Source: Candidatus Saccharimonadota bacterium
GTDB taxonomy: Bacteria; Patescibacteriota; Saccharimonadia; Saccharimonadales; Saccharimonadaceae
Length of the DNA stretch: 64,000 bases
Reading direction: 5' to 3'
Assembly (NCBI GenBank): GCA_017406405.1
Contig: JAFQYO010000014.1
Span: 21,388-85,387 of the forward strand
Below the pieces are notes generated by a model that ran no database searches, had not been told where the DNA came from, and saw only the letters and a program-made list of their open reading frames with translations. Numbering within the stretch: position 1 is the first letter of the stretch; the number at the start of each line of letters is the position of its first letter. Both the position numbers and the translations under genes were made by a program. This document shows, in pieces, positions 1 through 8,801 of this stretch.

Positions 1-2
1 CG

Positions 3-1058
3 ATTCTGGGACAACTTCGCATCTCCCAGTCCGCATGGGTTGCAAACCTCGGCGCCATTGTGAAGTTCATCACCCTCGCCGGCATTGGCGCTCTCGGGAT
101 TTATGTCTTCGCGAAACACGGTTCTGCAAACCCGATTGAGTCGTTCCATGATCTCTTGCCGCTCGTATCTGCGGAAGGTGGGATTGACTGGACTGGCGTC
201 AGCTTTGTCTCTCTTATTATCTTTAATATGCTCGGCTTTGAAGTTGTCGGAACCTTCATCGACGACATGGACAAACCTAAAAAACAAATCCCTCAAGCGA
301 TTATTCTCGGTGCAGTTTTGATTGCTCTCTTCTATATTCTCCCGAGCTTTGGCATCGGCGTCGCTGTTCCTGTTGAAGAAATCGCCACTAACTCTGGTCT
401 TCTCGACTCTTATCAAATCTTGCTCGAGACTGTCGGTCTTTCAGCGAGTGCAATTAGCGCAGTTATCACTGTTGTCGCTTGTTTCTTCCTCTATACTCTT
501 GTTGCAAACATCTCTTCCTGGCAGTTCGGCGTTTACTCCGTTACGGCCTATGCTGCTAAGGACGGAATTTTCCCGAAATCCTGGGCAAAAACAAACAAAA
601 ACGGTGTCGCGACAACAGTTTCTATGTGGACAAGCATCGTCGCCGCCGTCCTGTCTGTCGCCGGCATTATCCTTGCTTATGTCTTCCCGGATTTTGAAGT
701 CCTTAATAACATGTTCTGGGCATTCTTCGATTTGTCGCTCTTCTGTCTCCTTATCGGCTATATTCCGATGTTCTTTGCCTTTATGAAGCTACATAAAAAA
801 GGAGTCCAAGACAAAAACGGTTATTGGATTAACGCTGGTTCGATTCTTTGTGGAATTATGGGCATTATTCCCGTTATCATGCTTATTATCTCCCTCTTCT
901 TCACCCTTATTCCTGAATTTAGCATCGAAGCCATCATGGACAACATGACCCTTATCATAAGCTCCGTTGTCTGTGTCATAATCGGTGAAGTCTTGGTTAT
1001 GAACATGACTCGAAAAGACAACGCAAGAAAGGCTCTTCGTCGTGCGAATCGTAGATAG
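3..1058 (+). CDS. APC-family amino acid/polyamine permease, 5'-truncated by the window edge
   Basis: An inner-membrane secondary transporter of the amino acid-polyamine-organocation superfamily. The frame is open to the first bases of the window, so the N-terminus lies upstream; 351 residues are visible with about eight hydrophobic segments. The conserved APC stretch 'FNMLGFEVVGTFIDDMDKPK' near the visible residue 75 (helix 6 and the following Lys/Pro-rich loop) supports the family. It overlaps the agmatine deiminase gene by 17 bp, so it is probably an agmatine/putrescine or arginine-type antiporter feeding that enzyme. Substrate is inferred from context only; glutamate/GABA antiporters look similar. 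Confidence 0.85.
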   Translation: MLGQLRISQSAWVANLGAIVKFITLAGIGALGIYVFAKHGSANPIESFHDLLPLVSAEGGIDWTGVSFVSLIIFNMLGFEVVGTFIDDMDKPKKQIPQAIILGAVLIALFYILPSFGIGVAVPVEEIATNSGLLDSYQILLETVGLSASAISAVITVVACFFLYTLVANISSWQFGVYSVTAYAAKDGIFPKSWAKTNKNGVATTVSMWTSIVAAVLSVAGIILAYVFPDFEVLNNMFWAFFDLSLFCLLIGYIPMFFAFMKLHKKGVQDKNGYWINAGSILCGIMGIIPVIMLIISLFFTLIPEFSIEAIMDNMTLIISSVVCVIIGEVLVMNMTRKDNARKALRRANRR

Positions 1059-2139
1059 AACCCCTAAACAAGACGGCTTTTATATGCCGTCGGAACTTAG
1101 CGAGCACTCGGCTACCTATCTCCTTTGGCCTGAACGCCCCGACAACTGGCGGGGCGGGGCCAAACCGGCCCAAGCTGCCTTTAAGAAGGTCGTCGAAACA
1201 ATCGCAAAATACGAACCAGTTGTTCTCGGCGTAAATGAGTCCCAATACCTCCATGTTCTCGGAATGAACATGAAAAACGTTCATGTTGTAGAAATCTCAA
1301 ACAACGACTCATGGATTCGTGATACTGGCCCGACCTTCGTTATAAACGGGAAAGGCGATATTCGCGGAGTCGACTGGGAATTTAACGGTTATGGCGGATT
1401 AGTCAACGGGATTTACTTCCCCTGGGACTATGACGACCAAATCGCCTCTAAGGTCTGCGGAATCGAAGGTGTTGATCGCTATCGCGCTGAGGGCTTCGTT
1501 CTAGAAGGTGGCTCGGTTCATTCCGACGGCGAAGGCACTCTTCTTGTGACGGAGGAAACCTGCCTCGACAAGGGAAGAAACCCCGACCTGAAAAAAGAAG
1601 AAATCGAAAAATTCCTTCTCGATTATTGTGGCGCCGAAAAAGTCCTCTGGCTCCCGTTTGGAGTTTATAAAGACGAAGACACAAACGGTCATATCGACAA
1701 CATCTGCCAGTTTGTCGCCCCCGGAAAGGTTGTGCTTGCCTGGGAAGACGATGAAAAAGACCCTCAACACGAGCGCTCAAAGGCCGATTTAGAATACCTT
1801 GAATCCGTGACCGACGCAAAGGGCCGGAAACTTGAAGTGATAAAAATCCACGTCCCGAACCCGATTACAATTTCTAAGGAAGAGGCCGAAGGCGTCGATT
1901 CTGTCGAAGGGACATATCCTCGGATTGAAGGCGATCGTCTCCCTGCGAGTTACATAAACTACTATAACTGCAACGGAGCTGTCATCCTCCCCGTCTTTAA
2001 CGACGAACACGACCAAGCCGCAATAAACATTCTTCAAGAATGTTTCCCAGAAAAAGTAATCGAGCCTATTTATGCTCGAGAAATTCTATTAGGTGGCGGA
2101 AATATCCACTGCATTACGCAACAAGTCCCGCTTGCTTAG
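1042..2139 (+). CDS. aguA: Agmatine deiminase
   Basis: Hydrolyses agmatine to N-carbamoylputrescine and ammonia in the cytoplasm. The 365-residue length is normal for the peptidylarginine-deiminase-like family. Visible signatures are 'LLWPERPDNW' near residue 28, 'WIRDTGP' at 91-97, 'DTNGHIDN' in the middle, and the C-terminal 'GGGNIHC' with the nucleophile at Cys357, the position known in characterised agmatine deiminases. The GTG start at 1042 keeps the family's N-terminal segment before 'MPSELSEH'; an ATG at 1084 would cut it. Coupled to the upstream permease by a 17-bp overlap. No carbamoyltransferase or amidohydrolase for the next step is in this window. Confidence 0.95.
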   Translation: MRIVDRTPKQDGFYMPSELSEHSATYLLWPERPDNWRGGAKPAQAAFKKVVETIAKYEPVVLGVNESQYLHVLGMNMKNVHVVEISNNDSWIRDTGPTFVINGKGDIRGVDWEFNGYGGLVNGIYFPWDYDDQIASKVCGIEGVDRYRAEGFVLEGGSVHSDGEGTLLVTEETCLDKGRNPDLKKEEIEKFLLDYCGAEKVLWLPFGVYKDEDTNGHIDNICQFVAPGKVVLAWEDDEKDPQHERSKADLEYLESVTDAKGRKLEVIKIHVPNPITISKEEAEGVDSVEGTYPRIEGDRLPASYINYYNCNGAVILPVFNDEHDQAAINILQECFPEKVIEPIYAREILLGGGNIHCITQQVPLA

Positions 2140-2142
2140 AAA

Positions 2143-2170
2143 AATACCCCCGAAAGGGGGTTATTTTTTT
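2143..2170 (+). terminator. Rho-independent terminator after aguA
   Basis: Stem CCCCC-GAAA-GGGGG followed by TTATTTTTTT, a few bases after the aguA stop. Confidence 0.9.
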
Positions 2171-2183
2171 ATAACGTTCATGC

Positions 2184-2208
2184 TAAAATAAAAAAGTAAC
2201 AATAGAAT
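2184..2208 (+). promoter_or_regulatory. Promoter of the pilin-like gene
   Basis: Two -10-like hexamers: TGC-TAAAAT (2184-2189) with an extended TG, and TAGAAT (2203-2208) ending 5 nt before the ATG at 2214. Which one is used cannot be told from sequence. Confidence 0.45.
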
Positions 2209-2213
2209 TAGAC

Positions 2214-3746
2214 ATGAAAACCCCCTACGTCTCGAAAGAAAACTCAACAACTTCCTTAAAACAAAAATCCGCTTCTTTGTTGTCGCGAGTTTTCTCTCGT
2301 CGAACGAAAAGAGGGGATACGCTTATCGAAGTCATGTTCGCTGTCGGCGTGTTCGGGATGGTTGCTGTCGGTGCGATTGGAATCATGAACCGCGGTCTCT
2401 ACGGCGCTCAAGAAAACCTCGAGGTAACCATGGCTCGTTCCGAAATCGACACCCAGGCTGAAGCTCTCCGCTTTATCCACGATGCTTACATCTCGAACTC
2501 TGGCAACAAAAACAGTCCTTACGCCATTCTTTGGGAAAAAATCGCCAGCAACGCCTACAATCCCTCTCTCGGTGGAGGCAGCAACAGTCTTCCTGCGAAC
2601 TTCTATTCTTCATATAGTGACGAAGAGTCTTATACCGACCGTTCCTGCGCCGATATCTACGCCGCAGAAACCTCGAGCATCCCGGCCAACGCTTTCGTCT
2701 TAAACCCTCGTCTTCTCGGCACAAAGGAACTAGAAAACGCTTATCAAACGGATTCGAGCCTGTCTGATGTGCTCGTCACCGCCTCGAACGGAAAACTGAC
2801 CGAGACCCCGACTTATCCTCGTCTTCTTTACTCTAAGGGCGACGTCTCCGAAGATGACGAAACCCTGTCTGATGTCGATACGAATTCCGGCTTGAACCGT
2901 CTCTACGAAAACAGCGAATTCGACTCCGCCCAAGGAATTTGGGTGACCGGCGTCGCCTCTGGTCAAGGCATTTCCTGTGGGACCGGCGAAGGAAGCTATC
3001 GCCCGGATTATTACGATTTTTATATCCGTACATGCTGGAACTCCCCCGACGGAAAGGCGACCGCAAATACAGTCTCCTCGACCATCCGTCTCTTTAACCC
3101 CGACCAAATCAACATCTCAAAAGCCACCGACTTTATCTCCGAACCCCCGAGTCTTTACTTTGTTTTGACCTGGACAGAAAGTCGGCAACTCGATGTTGAC
3201 TCGCATCTTGAAGGAAAAAACGAAAACGGAAACGACTTTCATGTTTCTTATGTAAATAAGAAAGCAGGAAGAACTTTTACGAACAGCTTAGGGCAAGAAG
3301 TAAACACCTTCTCCCTAGACATTGATTCTGTTAGTTCACGAGATTACAAAACATCAAGTGACGAATATTGCTCGAGCTATAATTGCGGCGACGGTAAAAT
3401 AGAAGTTATTACTTTTCGAAAAATTTTCCCAGGCGATTACGAATATTATGCTCGTAACTTTACTGATGGGGGCCTACCATATAACACAGGAGGACGAACC
3501 GCCGACGTAAAAGTTCGAGTATTCTACGGATACGGTGACCTTGGTGTTGGTCAATGGCCCAAAGACAAGGCTCCGTTGGCGACATTCACTAGTACATCTG
3601 ACCAAATCAACATCAACCTAAAAGTCATTGATCGCACCCATATCCAAATCAACGGCACAGATTATTATTTCGATACTCAAGAAATCCTTAACGAAAAAAT
3701 CGACGAGAATGCCGGCGCTGGGAATTGTGTCCGCGCGACAATTTAG
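2214..3746 (+). CDS. Type IV pilin-like protein with prepilin cleavage signal
   Basis: A large (510-residue) protein carrying a type III (prepilin) signal sequence: a basic N-terminus, then 'RG|DTLIEVMFAVGVF', with the predicted prepilin peptidase cut between Gly34 and Asp35, Glu at mature position 5 and a hydrophobic helix. The rest is a hydrophilic extracellular region with several Cys and no domain I recognise. It is too long for a major pilin and resembles minor pilins or pseudopilins of the PilV/PilW kind. CPR bacteria use type IV pili for host contact and DNA uptake, which is the likely role. Single gene between a terminator and gpmI; no other pilus gene is here. Confidence 0.8.
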   Translation: MKTPYVSKENSTTSLKQKSASLLSRVFSRRTKRGDTLIEVMFAVGVFGMVAVGAIGIMNRGLYGAQENLEVTMARSEIDTQAEALRFIHDAYISNSGNKNSPYAILWEKIASNAYNPSLGGGSNSLPANFYSSYSDEESYTDRSCADIYAAETSSIPANAFVLNPRLLGTKELENAYQTDSSLSDVLVTASNGKLTETPTYPRLLYSKGDVSEDDETLSDVDTNSGLNRLYENSEFDSAQGIWVTGVASGQGISCGTGEGSYRPDYYDFYIRTCWNSPDGKATANTVSSTIRLFNPDQINISKATDFISEPPSLYFVLTWTESRQLDVDSHLEGKNENGNDFHVSYVNKKAGRTFTNSLGQEVNTFSLDIDSVSSRDYKTSSDEYCSSYNCGDGKIEVITFRKIFPGDYEYYARNFTDGGLPYNTGGRTADVKVRVFYGYGDLGVGQWPKDKAPLATFTSTSDQININLKVIDRTHIQINGTDYYFDTQEILNEKIDENAGAGNCVRATI

Positions 3747-3749
3747 TGT

Positions 3750-3755
3750 TATAAT
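3750..3755 (+). promoter_or_regulatory. Leaderless promoter -10, gpmI
   Basis: TG-T-TATAAT ending 6 nt before the ATG at 3762; predicted transcription start at or next to the start codon. Confidence 0.75.
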
Positions 3756-3761
3756 ATCCTT

Positions 3762-5396
3762 ATGAATAAGCTCGATTTTAAAGGCCCGGTTGTTTTAGCT
3801 ATCCTCGACGGAGTTGGCCTTGCTCCGAACGGCCCCGGGAACGCCCTCTCGCTTGCGCACACCGAGTTTCTCGATCGCGCTCTAAAAAACTATCTAAACA
3901 TCCCGCTCGAAGCCTCCGGCGAAGCCGTCGGAATTTTAAAAGGCGACATGGGAAATTCCGAGGTCGGCCATAACGCTCTCGGTTCGGGCCAAATCGTTAA
4001 ACAAGGAATCGCCCAAGTCGAAGAATACTTCACGACCGGAAAAATCTATAAATCAGAAACCTGGCAAAAACTCATCGAAAATGTCGTAAAAAACTCCGGG
4101 ACAAATAAAAAGACCTTACATTTCTCCGGGATTTTTTCTGACGGGAATGTCCATAGTTCCATCTCTCACCTCGAAAAAATGATTGCCGAAGCCGATCGAG
4201 AAGGCGTCGAAAAAATCCGGGTCCATCTTGTTCTTGATGGTCGCGACGTTCCGCCCCAAAGTGAGCCGAAATACATCAACCGCCTCGAAAAATTCTTAGA
4301 ACCCTTCCTTAAAAAAGGCCGTGATTATAAAATCGCTTCCGGTGCCGGGCGAATGGTCGCTGTCGCTGACCGCTACGAGGCTGACTGGAACGTCGTAAAA
4401 CTTGGCTGGGACATGATTGTCCATGGCGTCGCCGAGCACAAATTCAAGAATGCGGCCGAAGCGATTAAATACTTCCGCGACAAAGACCCTTCCGCTCAGG
4501 ACCAATATCTCCCGCCTTTTGTTATTGTTGACGAAACCGGCTCTCCAATTGGGCGCGTCGAAGAAGGCGACTCGTTTATTTATTTCGATTTTCGTGCTGA
4601 CCGCGCAATCGAAATCGCTATGGCCTTCACCTACAACGACTTCCCGTATTTCGACCGTAGTCGCGATAACCGCGCGCTTTCGAACGGAAACACTTGCCCG
4701 AAAGTCTGCTTTGCTGGCATGACCGAGTATAATTCCGACACTCATGTCCCGGCGCTCACCCTCGTTCCGCCGATTACGATTTCCGAAACCTTAAACGACT
4801 TTCTCGGCGAAAAACAGATTTCCCAGCTTGCTATTTCTGAAACCGTTAAATTTGGCCATATCACTTATTATTTCAACGGAAATTCCTACGAACGTGCCCC
4901 TCTCGAAGAACATATAAAAATAGAGTCAGACACTCTTCCGTTCGACACTCGCCCTTGGATGAAATCCGCCGAAATCACCGACGCCTGTTTAGAAAACATT
5001 GAGAAGTATAAATTCATCCGCCTTAATTATCCCGGCGGAGATATGGTCGGCCATTTTGCAGAAATCGAACCGACGATTTCCGCCCTCGAGGCGATTGACT
5101 TATCGCTCGCCCGAATCGCGAAGAAGGTCGATGAACTCGGCGGAATTCTCCTCATTACTGGCGACCATGGCAACGCCGAAGAACTTCTCGACTCAGAAGG
5201 AAACCCGAAAACTTCCCACTCCTTGAACAAGGTTCCGTTTGTTTTTTACGACAACACAACCAACCGCGAGCTTTATGCTCCTAACAATTCCGTAGAAAAT
5301 CCGGGCCTAGCGAATGCCGCCGCGACCATAGCGACCCTGCTCGGCCTTTCCGATATTCCGAACGCCTGGTGCGACTCCCTGATTTCCGTGAAATAA
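3762..5396 (+). CDS. gpmI: 2,3-bisphosphoglycerate-independent phosphoglycerate mutase
   Basis: Interconverts 3- and 2-phosphoglycerate in lower glycolysis; cytoplasmic, Mn-dependent. At 544 residues it is slightly longer than the usual ~510. 'MGNSEVGHNALG' holds the phosphorylated Ser66, 'DGRDVPP' and the late 'TGDHGNAEE' supply metal ligands of the alkaline-phosphatase fold. Works with pgk and pyk, which lie about 14 kb downstream. The start is set by a TATAAT ending 6 nt upstream, with no Shine-Dalgarno, so the mRNA is probably leaderless. Confidence 0.97.
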   Translation: MNKLDFKGPVVLAILDGVGLAPNGPGNALSLAHTEFLDRALKNYLNIPLEASGEAVGILKGDMGNSEVGHNALGSGQIVKQGIAQVEEYFTTGKIYKSETWQKLIENVVKNSGTNKKTLHFSGIFSDGNVHSSISHLEKMIAEADREGVEKIRVHLVLDGRDVPPQSEPKYINRLEKFLEPFLKKGRDYKIASGAGRMVAVADRYEADWNVVKLGWDMIVHGVAEHKFKNAAEAIKYFRDKDPSAQDQYLPPFVIVDETGSPIGRVEEGDSFIYFDFRADRAIEIAMAFTYNDFPYFDRSRDNRALSNGNTCPKVCFAGMTEYNSDTHVPALTLVPPITISETLNDFLGEKQISQLAISETVKFGHITYYFNGNSYERAPLEEHIKIESDTLPFDTRPWMKSAEITDACLENIEKYKFIRLNYPGGDMVGHFAEIEPTISALEAIDLSLARIAKKVDELGGILLITGDHGNAEELLDSEGNPKTSHSLNKVPFVFYDNTTNRELYAPNNSVENPGLANAAATIATLLGLSDIPNAWCDSLISVK

Positions 5397-5398
5397 GC

Positions 5399-5404
5399 TA
5401 TAAT
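5399..5404 (+). promoter_or_regulatory. Leaderless promoter -10, ZIP transporter
   Basis: TATAAT ending 7 nt before the ATG at 5412, overlapping the end of gpmI. Confidence 0.7.
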
Positions 5405-5411
5405 ATAGAGT

Positions 5412-6092
5412 ATGGAATTTATCATTCTCCTCATTTCGACAATCATCACCGCCTTTTTGTCGCTTGTTGGCGGTTTTCTCCTTCTTGGAAAGTCAAAACT
5501 GGCAGGCTTCTTGAACAAAATCGGAAAGCCTTTCGCTGCGCTTGTCCTGAGTTATTGTGTTTTCTTTGATTTGATTCCAGAAAGCCTTGAGGACGGCTCT
5601 CTTCCGCTTTGGGAAGTTATCGTTTTAACATTCATCGGGCTTTCAGTTTGTTTCTTGATAAACTACCTCGTGAAAAACTTCCACGAACACGGCGAAGAAA
5701 AAGAGCTGAAAACAAAATCCGAGGCTTATTCTATGCTTGTTGTCGATTCACTTCATACGATTACCGACGGCCTGGTTATCGGTGTTACCTTCGCGACTTC
5801 GCTCGGAACCGGACTTTTAGCTTGTGTCTCGACCGCCGCTCATGAAGTTCCTCAAGAAATTGGCGATTTCGGGATCATGATTCGTTCAAAAATCCCCAAA
5901 CGCCGAATTTTAAAACTCCAAATCGCCTCCGCACTTTTGCTTGTTCCTTCCGCGCTCGTGAGTTTCTTCATCGGCGAAAGTCTTATCGACTCACTTCCTC
6001 CCTTGTTGGCGTTGATTGCGGGTTCATTTCTATATATTGCGCTCCGAGAAATTTTTGCTATGATAAAAGAAGTTAAACAAAAAAGGAAATAA
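5412..6092 (+). CDS. ZIP-family divalent metal transporter
   Basis: A 226-residue inner-membrane protein with about seven to eight hydrophobic helices. The ZIP hallmark is present: 'HTITDG' (115-120) in helix 4 and 'HEVPQEIGD' (144-152) in helix 5, which form the binuclear metal site. A His/Glu/Lys-rich cytoplasmic loop ('FHEHGEEKE', about 90-98) lies between helices 3 and 4, as usual in ZIP proteins. Likely imports Zn2+ or another divalent ion; the metal cannot be told from sequence. Followed 2 bp later by galU, so probably co-transcribed. Confidence 0.88.
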   Translation: MEFIILLISTIITAFLSLVGGFLLLGKSKLAGFLNKIGKPFAALVLSYCVFFDLIPESLEDGSLPLWEVIVLTFIGLSVCFLINYLVKNFHEHGEEKELKTKSEAYSMLVVDSLHTITDGLVIGVTFATSLGTGLLACVSTAAHEVPQEIGDFGIMIRSKIPKRRILKLQIASALLLVPSALVSFFIGESLIDSLPPLLALIAGSFLYIALREIFAMIKEVKQKRK

Positions 6093-6094
6093 TC

Positions 6095-6931
6095 ATGCCT
6101 ATCACGAAAGCTATTATTCCGGTCGCGGGATGGGGAACTCGCCGTCTTCCTATTACAAAAATCATCGAAAAATCTATGCTCCCGGTCGGGAATCGCCCGC
6201 TTGTTGATTATTCTGTCCAAGAACTTATTTCCGCCGGCGTGACCGATATTTATATGGTCATTTCGAACGTCGAGCCCTGCCAAGTTCGCGAGTTTTATAA
6301 AGACAACCTCGCGTTAAACCTCTATCTCGAAGCTCGCGGAAAAGATGACCGCCTAAAACTCGCAAAAACCCTTCCCGAAAACGTAACTATCCACTACGTT
6401 TCCCAAGATCCTTCCGCAAAATACGGCACCGCCGTCCCGGTCGCGATGGCTGTTGAAGAATATAGAATCAACGAACCCGTTTTTGTTTATATGGGCGACG
6501 ATTTTATTTGGAACCCTAACGGCGAAAGTGCCGCCGAATCCTTAAAAAAGGCCCAAAAATCCCCCTCCGATTCCGTCCTTCTTGGCGTGACAAAGCCCGA
6601 ATCTGCGCTTCTTAATGGTGGCGCTTTGACAATCGAGGACGAAAAAATCGTTAAGATTACTGAAAAACCGACCCCCTCCGAGGTCACCGGCCTTGCCAGC
6701 GTCAGCAAATACATCATCTCTCCCGAACTTCTCCAAGAAATTGTAGAATATGTCAAAACCCACGATTTTGGCCCCCAAGACCAAGAATACATGATTACCG
6801 ATCCCTTCGCCTCCTTTATTAAAAAAGGCGGGATTATTCGCGCCGCAAAAACCGAAGGCGAATATCTCGACGGTGGCTCGCTCGAAGGTTGGGTTCACGC
6901 GAATAACGTCGTCTGTGGAGCAGAAAACTAA
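6095..6931 (+). CDS. galU: UTP-glucose-1-phosphate uridylyltransferase
   Basis: Forms UDP-glucose from UTP and glucose-1-phosphate for surface polysaccharide or glycolipid synthesis. The 278-residue length is normal. The N-terminal 'IPVAGWGTRRLPITK' is the nucleotide-binding signature of GalU-type enzymes, followed by 'EKSMLPVGNRPLVDY' and 'YMGDDF' (metal site), with 'YLDGGSLEGW' at the C-terminus. Start ATG at 6095 is preceded by AAAAAGGAA. It is 2 bp after the ZIP gene and 2 bp before radA. Confidence 0.93.
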   Translation: MPITKAIIPVAGWGTRRLPITKIIEKSMLPVGNRPLVDYSVQELISAGVTDIYMVISNVEPCQVREFYKDNLALNLYLEARGKDDRLKLAKTLPENVTIHYVSQDPSAKYGTAVPVAMAVEEYRINEPVFVYMGDDFIWNPNGESAAESLKKAQKSPSDSVLLGVTKPESALLNGGALTIEDEKIVKITEKPTPSEVTGLASVSKYIISPELLQEIVEYVKTHDFGPQDQEYMITDPFASFIKKGGIIRAAKTEGEYLDGGSLEGWVHANNVVCGAEN

Positions 6932-6933
6932 AC

Positions 6934-8292
6934 ATGGCGAAACCTCGCGCCGAATTTACTTGTTCGAGCTGCGGTATGACTTTCTCGAAATGGTCGGGAA
7001 AGTGCTCGAACTGTGGCGAGTGGAACACAATAACCGAAACGCTTTCTGCCGAATCTGCCGCTTCGGTCGGGAAAAACGCCCTCTCGAAGAGTCGGATTTC
7101 CGGGAAACGTCTCGAATACGTCAGCTTAAAATCCATTGCCCCCTCTGAGTCGAAGCTACGTTTAAAAACCGGCTTTCCGGATTTGAACAACGTTCTCGGC
7201 GGTGGAATCTTAAAAGGGTCAGTTATCCTTCTGACTGGCCAACCCGGAATCGGAAAATCGACTCTCCTCATGCAAATTTGTGCAGAAATCGCTAAATTCC
7301 GCCCAGTTCTCTATATCTCCGGAGAGGAATCGGCCGGCCAGGTCAAACTTCGTGCCGAACGTCTCGGTGCCGATTCAGAAAAGCTTTCCTTCGCCTCCTC
7401 GACGTCCGGAAACGATATCGCAAAAACAATCGAATCCGGCGATTTTGATTTTGTTGTCGTTGATTCAATTCAAACCCTCTCTATCTCCGAAATAGCTTCT
7501 GCTCCTGGTGGCGTTTCTCAAGTTACTAATTGCGGAAACCTCATTATTCGCGCAGCGAAAGCCTCCGATACCTCCGTTGTTATTGTCGGTCATGTTACGA
7601 AGGAAGGCACGCTCGCTGGTCCGAAAGTCCTCGAGCATCTCGTTGATGTTGTTGTCAATTTCGAAGGTGACCGCTATGGTGGGTTCAAAACCGTCCGCGC
7701 GATCAAAAACCGTTTCGGCTCGACCTCCGAAGTTGCAATTTTTGAAATGGTCGAATCTGGTTTGAAAGAAGTAAAAAATCCTTCTGCCGCCCTTCTCGCC
7801 GAACGCCAAAACACCGACGGTTCGATTATTCTCGCGACTCTTGAGGGTTCGCGTCCGATACTCGTCGAGATTCAGGCTCTCGCCTCGAAGACTAATTTTG
7901 GCTATCCAAATCGCACCGCCTCTGGCTATGATTTAAATCGCCTAAAACTTCTTATCGCCGTTCTTGAACGCCGAACAAAACTAAATCTCTACGACAAAGA
8001 CATTTTTATTAACGTCGTCGGAGGGATAAAACTCAACGACTCTGGCGCCGACCTTGCGATTTGTCTAGCTATCGCTTCTGCTGTTGCAAAACGAAAACTA
8101 AACGAAGATTACGTCGTATTCGGCGAGGTCGGGCTCGGCGGGGAAATTCGTTCCGCTTTTCGTCCCGACCAGCGAATCGCTGAAGCAAAAAAGCTCGGCT
8201 TCTCTCACGCAATCGCTCCCCGAACCTGTAAAGACAAATTCGTTATTCCCGTCCGTGACCTCCGCCAAACCTTAATCGAGCACATAAAATAA
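6934..8292 (+). CDS. radA: DNA repair protein RadA/Sms
   Basis: A RecA-like ATPase and branch-migration helicase for recombination intermediates. The order is typical: an N-terminal zinc finger (Cys10, Cys13, Cys24, Cys27), Walker A 'GQPGIGKST' (102-110), the RadA-specific 'KNRFGS' motif, and a C-terminal Lon-protease-like domain. 452 residues is the normal length. Its stop overlaps the ruvC start by one base (TAATG), placing three recombination genes, radA-ruvC-ruvA, side by side. Confidence 0.96.
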   Translation: MAKPRAEFTCSSCGMTFSKWSGKCSNCGEWNTITETLSAESAASVGKNALSKSRISGKRLEYVSLKSIAPSESKLRLKTGFPDLNNVLGGGILKGSVILLTGQPGIGKSTLLMQICAEIAKFRPVLYISGEESAGQVKLRAERLGADSEKLSFASSTSGNDIAKTIESGDFDFVVVDSIQTLSISEIASAPGGVSQVTNCGNLIIRAAKASDTSVVIVGHVTKEGTLAGPKVLEHLVDVVVNFEGDRYGGFKTVRAIKNRFGSTSEVAIFEMVESGLKEVKNPSAALLAERQNTDGSIILATLEGSRPILVEIQALASKTNFGYPNRTASGYDLNRLKLLIAVLERRTKLNLYDKDIFINVVGGIKLNDSGADLAICLAIASAVAKRKLNEDYVVFGEVGLGGEIRSAFRPDQRIAEAKKLGFSHAIAPRTCKDKFVIPVRDLRQTLIEHIK

Positions 8293-8798
8293 TGAGAATT
8301 CTCGGTGTCGATCCGGGGACTGGGATTTGTGGTTTCGGAGTTATCGAAGTCCCAAAACGCGGCCAGCTTCGTCTGCTCGATTCTGGGGTTATCTCTACCC
8401 CTCCCCATACCCCTCTCCCTGAACGCCTCCTCGACATTTTTAATTCACTTCATGATATTATTTCCGAAGATAAACCCGACTGTATCTCGATAGAAAAACT
8501 CTTCTTCATGCAAAATATCACCACCGGCATCTCTGTTGCTGAAGCTCGCGGAGTTGTTTTGCTTGTTGCTGGCCAGGAACGTCTTCCGATTTACGAATAT
8601 TCGCCAAACGAGATAAAAAAGGCGATGACCGGCTATGGCCATGCCGACAAAAAACAGATGCAGGAAATGGTCCGCCTCCATCTTAAACTCGAGAAGATTA
8701 TCAAGCCCGATGACGCTTCTGACGCCGTCGCGGCCGCGATTGTCCATTCCATGTTTGCTAAAAACGGCGACACCGAACATGAAACGCGATATAATTAA
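8292..8798 (+). CDS. ruvC: Holliday junction resolvase RuvC
   Basis: Endonuclease that resolves four-way junctions together with RuvAB. 168 residues. N-terminal 'ILGVDPGTGICGFGVIE' contains the first catalytic Asp (Asp7), 'ISIEKLFF' the Glu, and 'KPDDASDAVAAAI' the C-terminal acidic pair. Translationally coupled to radA by TAATG overlap. ruvA follows 3 bp after its stop but has its own -10 inside the ruvC end. ruvB is not in the window. Confidence 0.95.
   Translation: MRILGVDPGTGICGFGVIEVPKRGQLRLLDSGVISTPPHTPLPERLLDIFNSLHDIISEDKPDCISIEKLFFMQNITTGISVAEARGVVLLVAGQERLPIYEYSPNEIKKAMTGYGHADKKQMQEMVRLHLKLEKIIKPDDASDAVAAAIVHSMFAKNGDTEHETRYN
8790..8795 (+). promoter_or_regulatory. Leaderless promoter -10, ruvA
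   Basis: TATAAT overlapping the last codons of ruvC and ending 6 nt before the ATG at 8802. Confidence 0.65.
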
Positions 8799-8801
8799 CC
8801 T

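Noticed and set aside
1448..1819. Long minus-strand open frames antisense to aguA, and similar ones opposite fusA, tuf and pyk
   Set aside because: They follow the codon structure of conserved genes on the other strand and encode low-complexity, Arg/Ser- or Phe/Val-rich translations without start signals.
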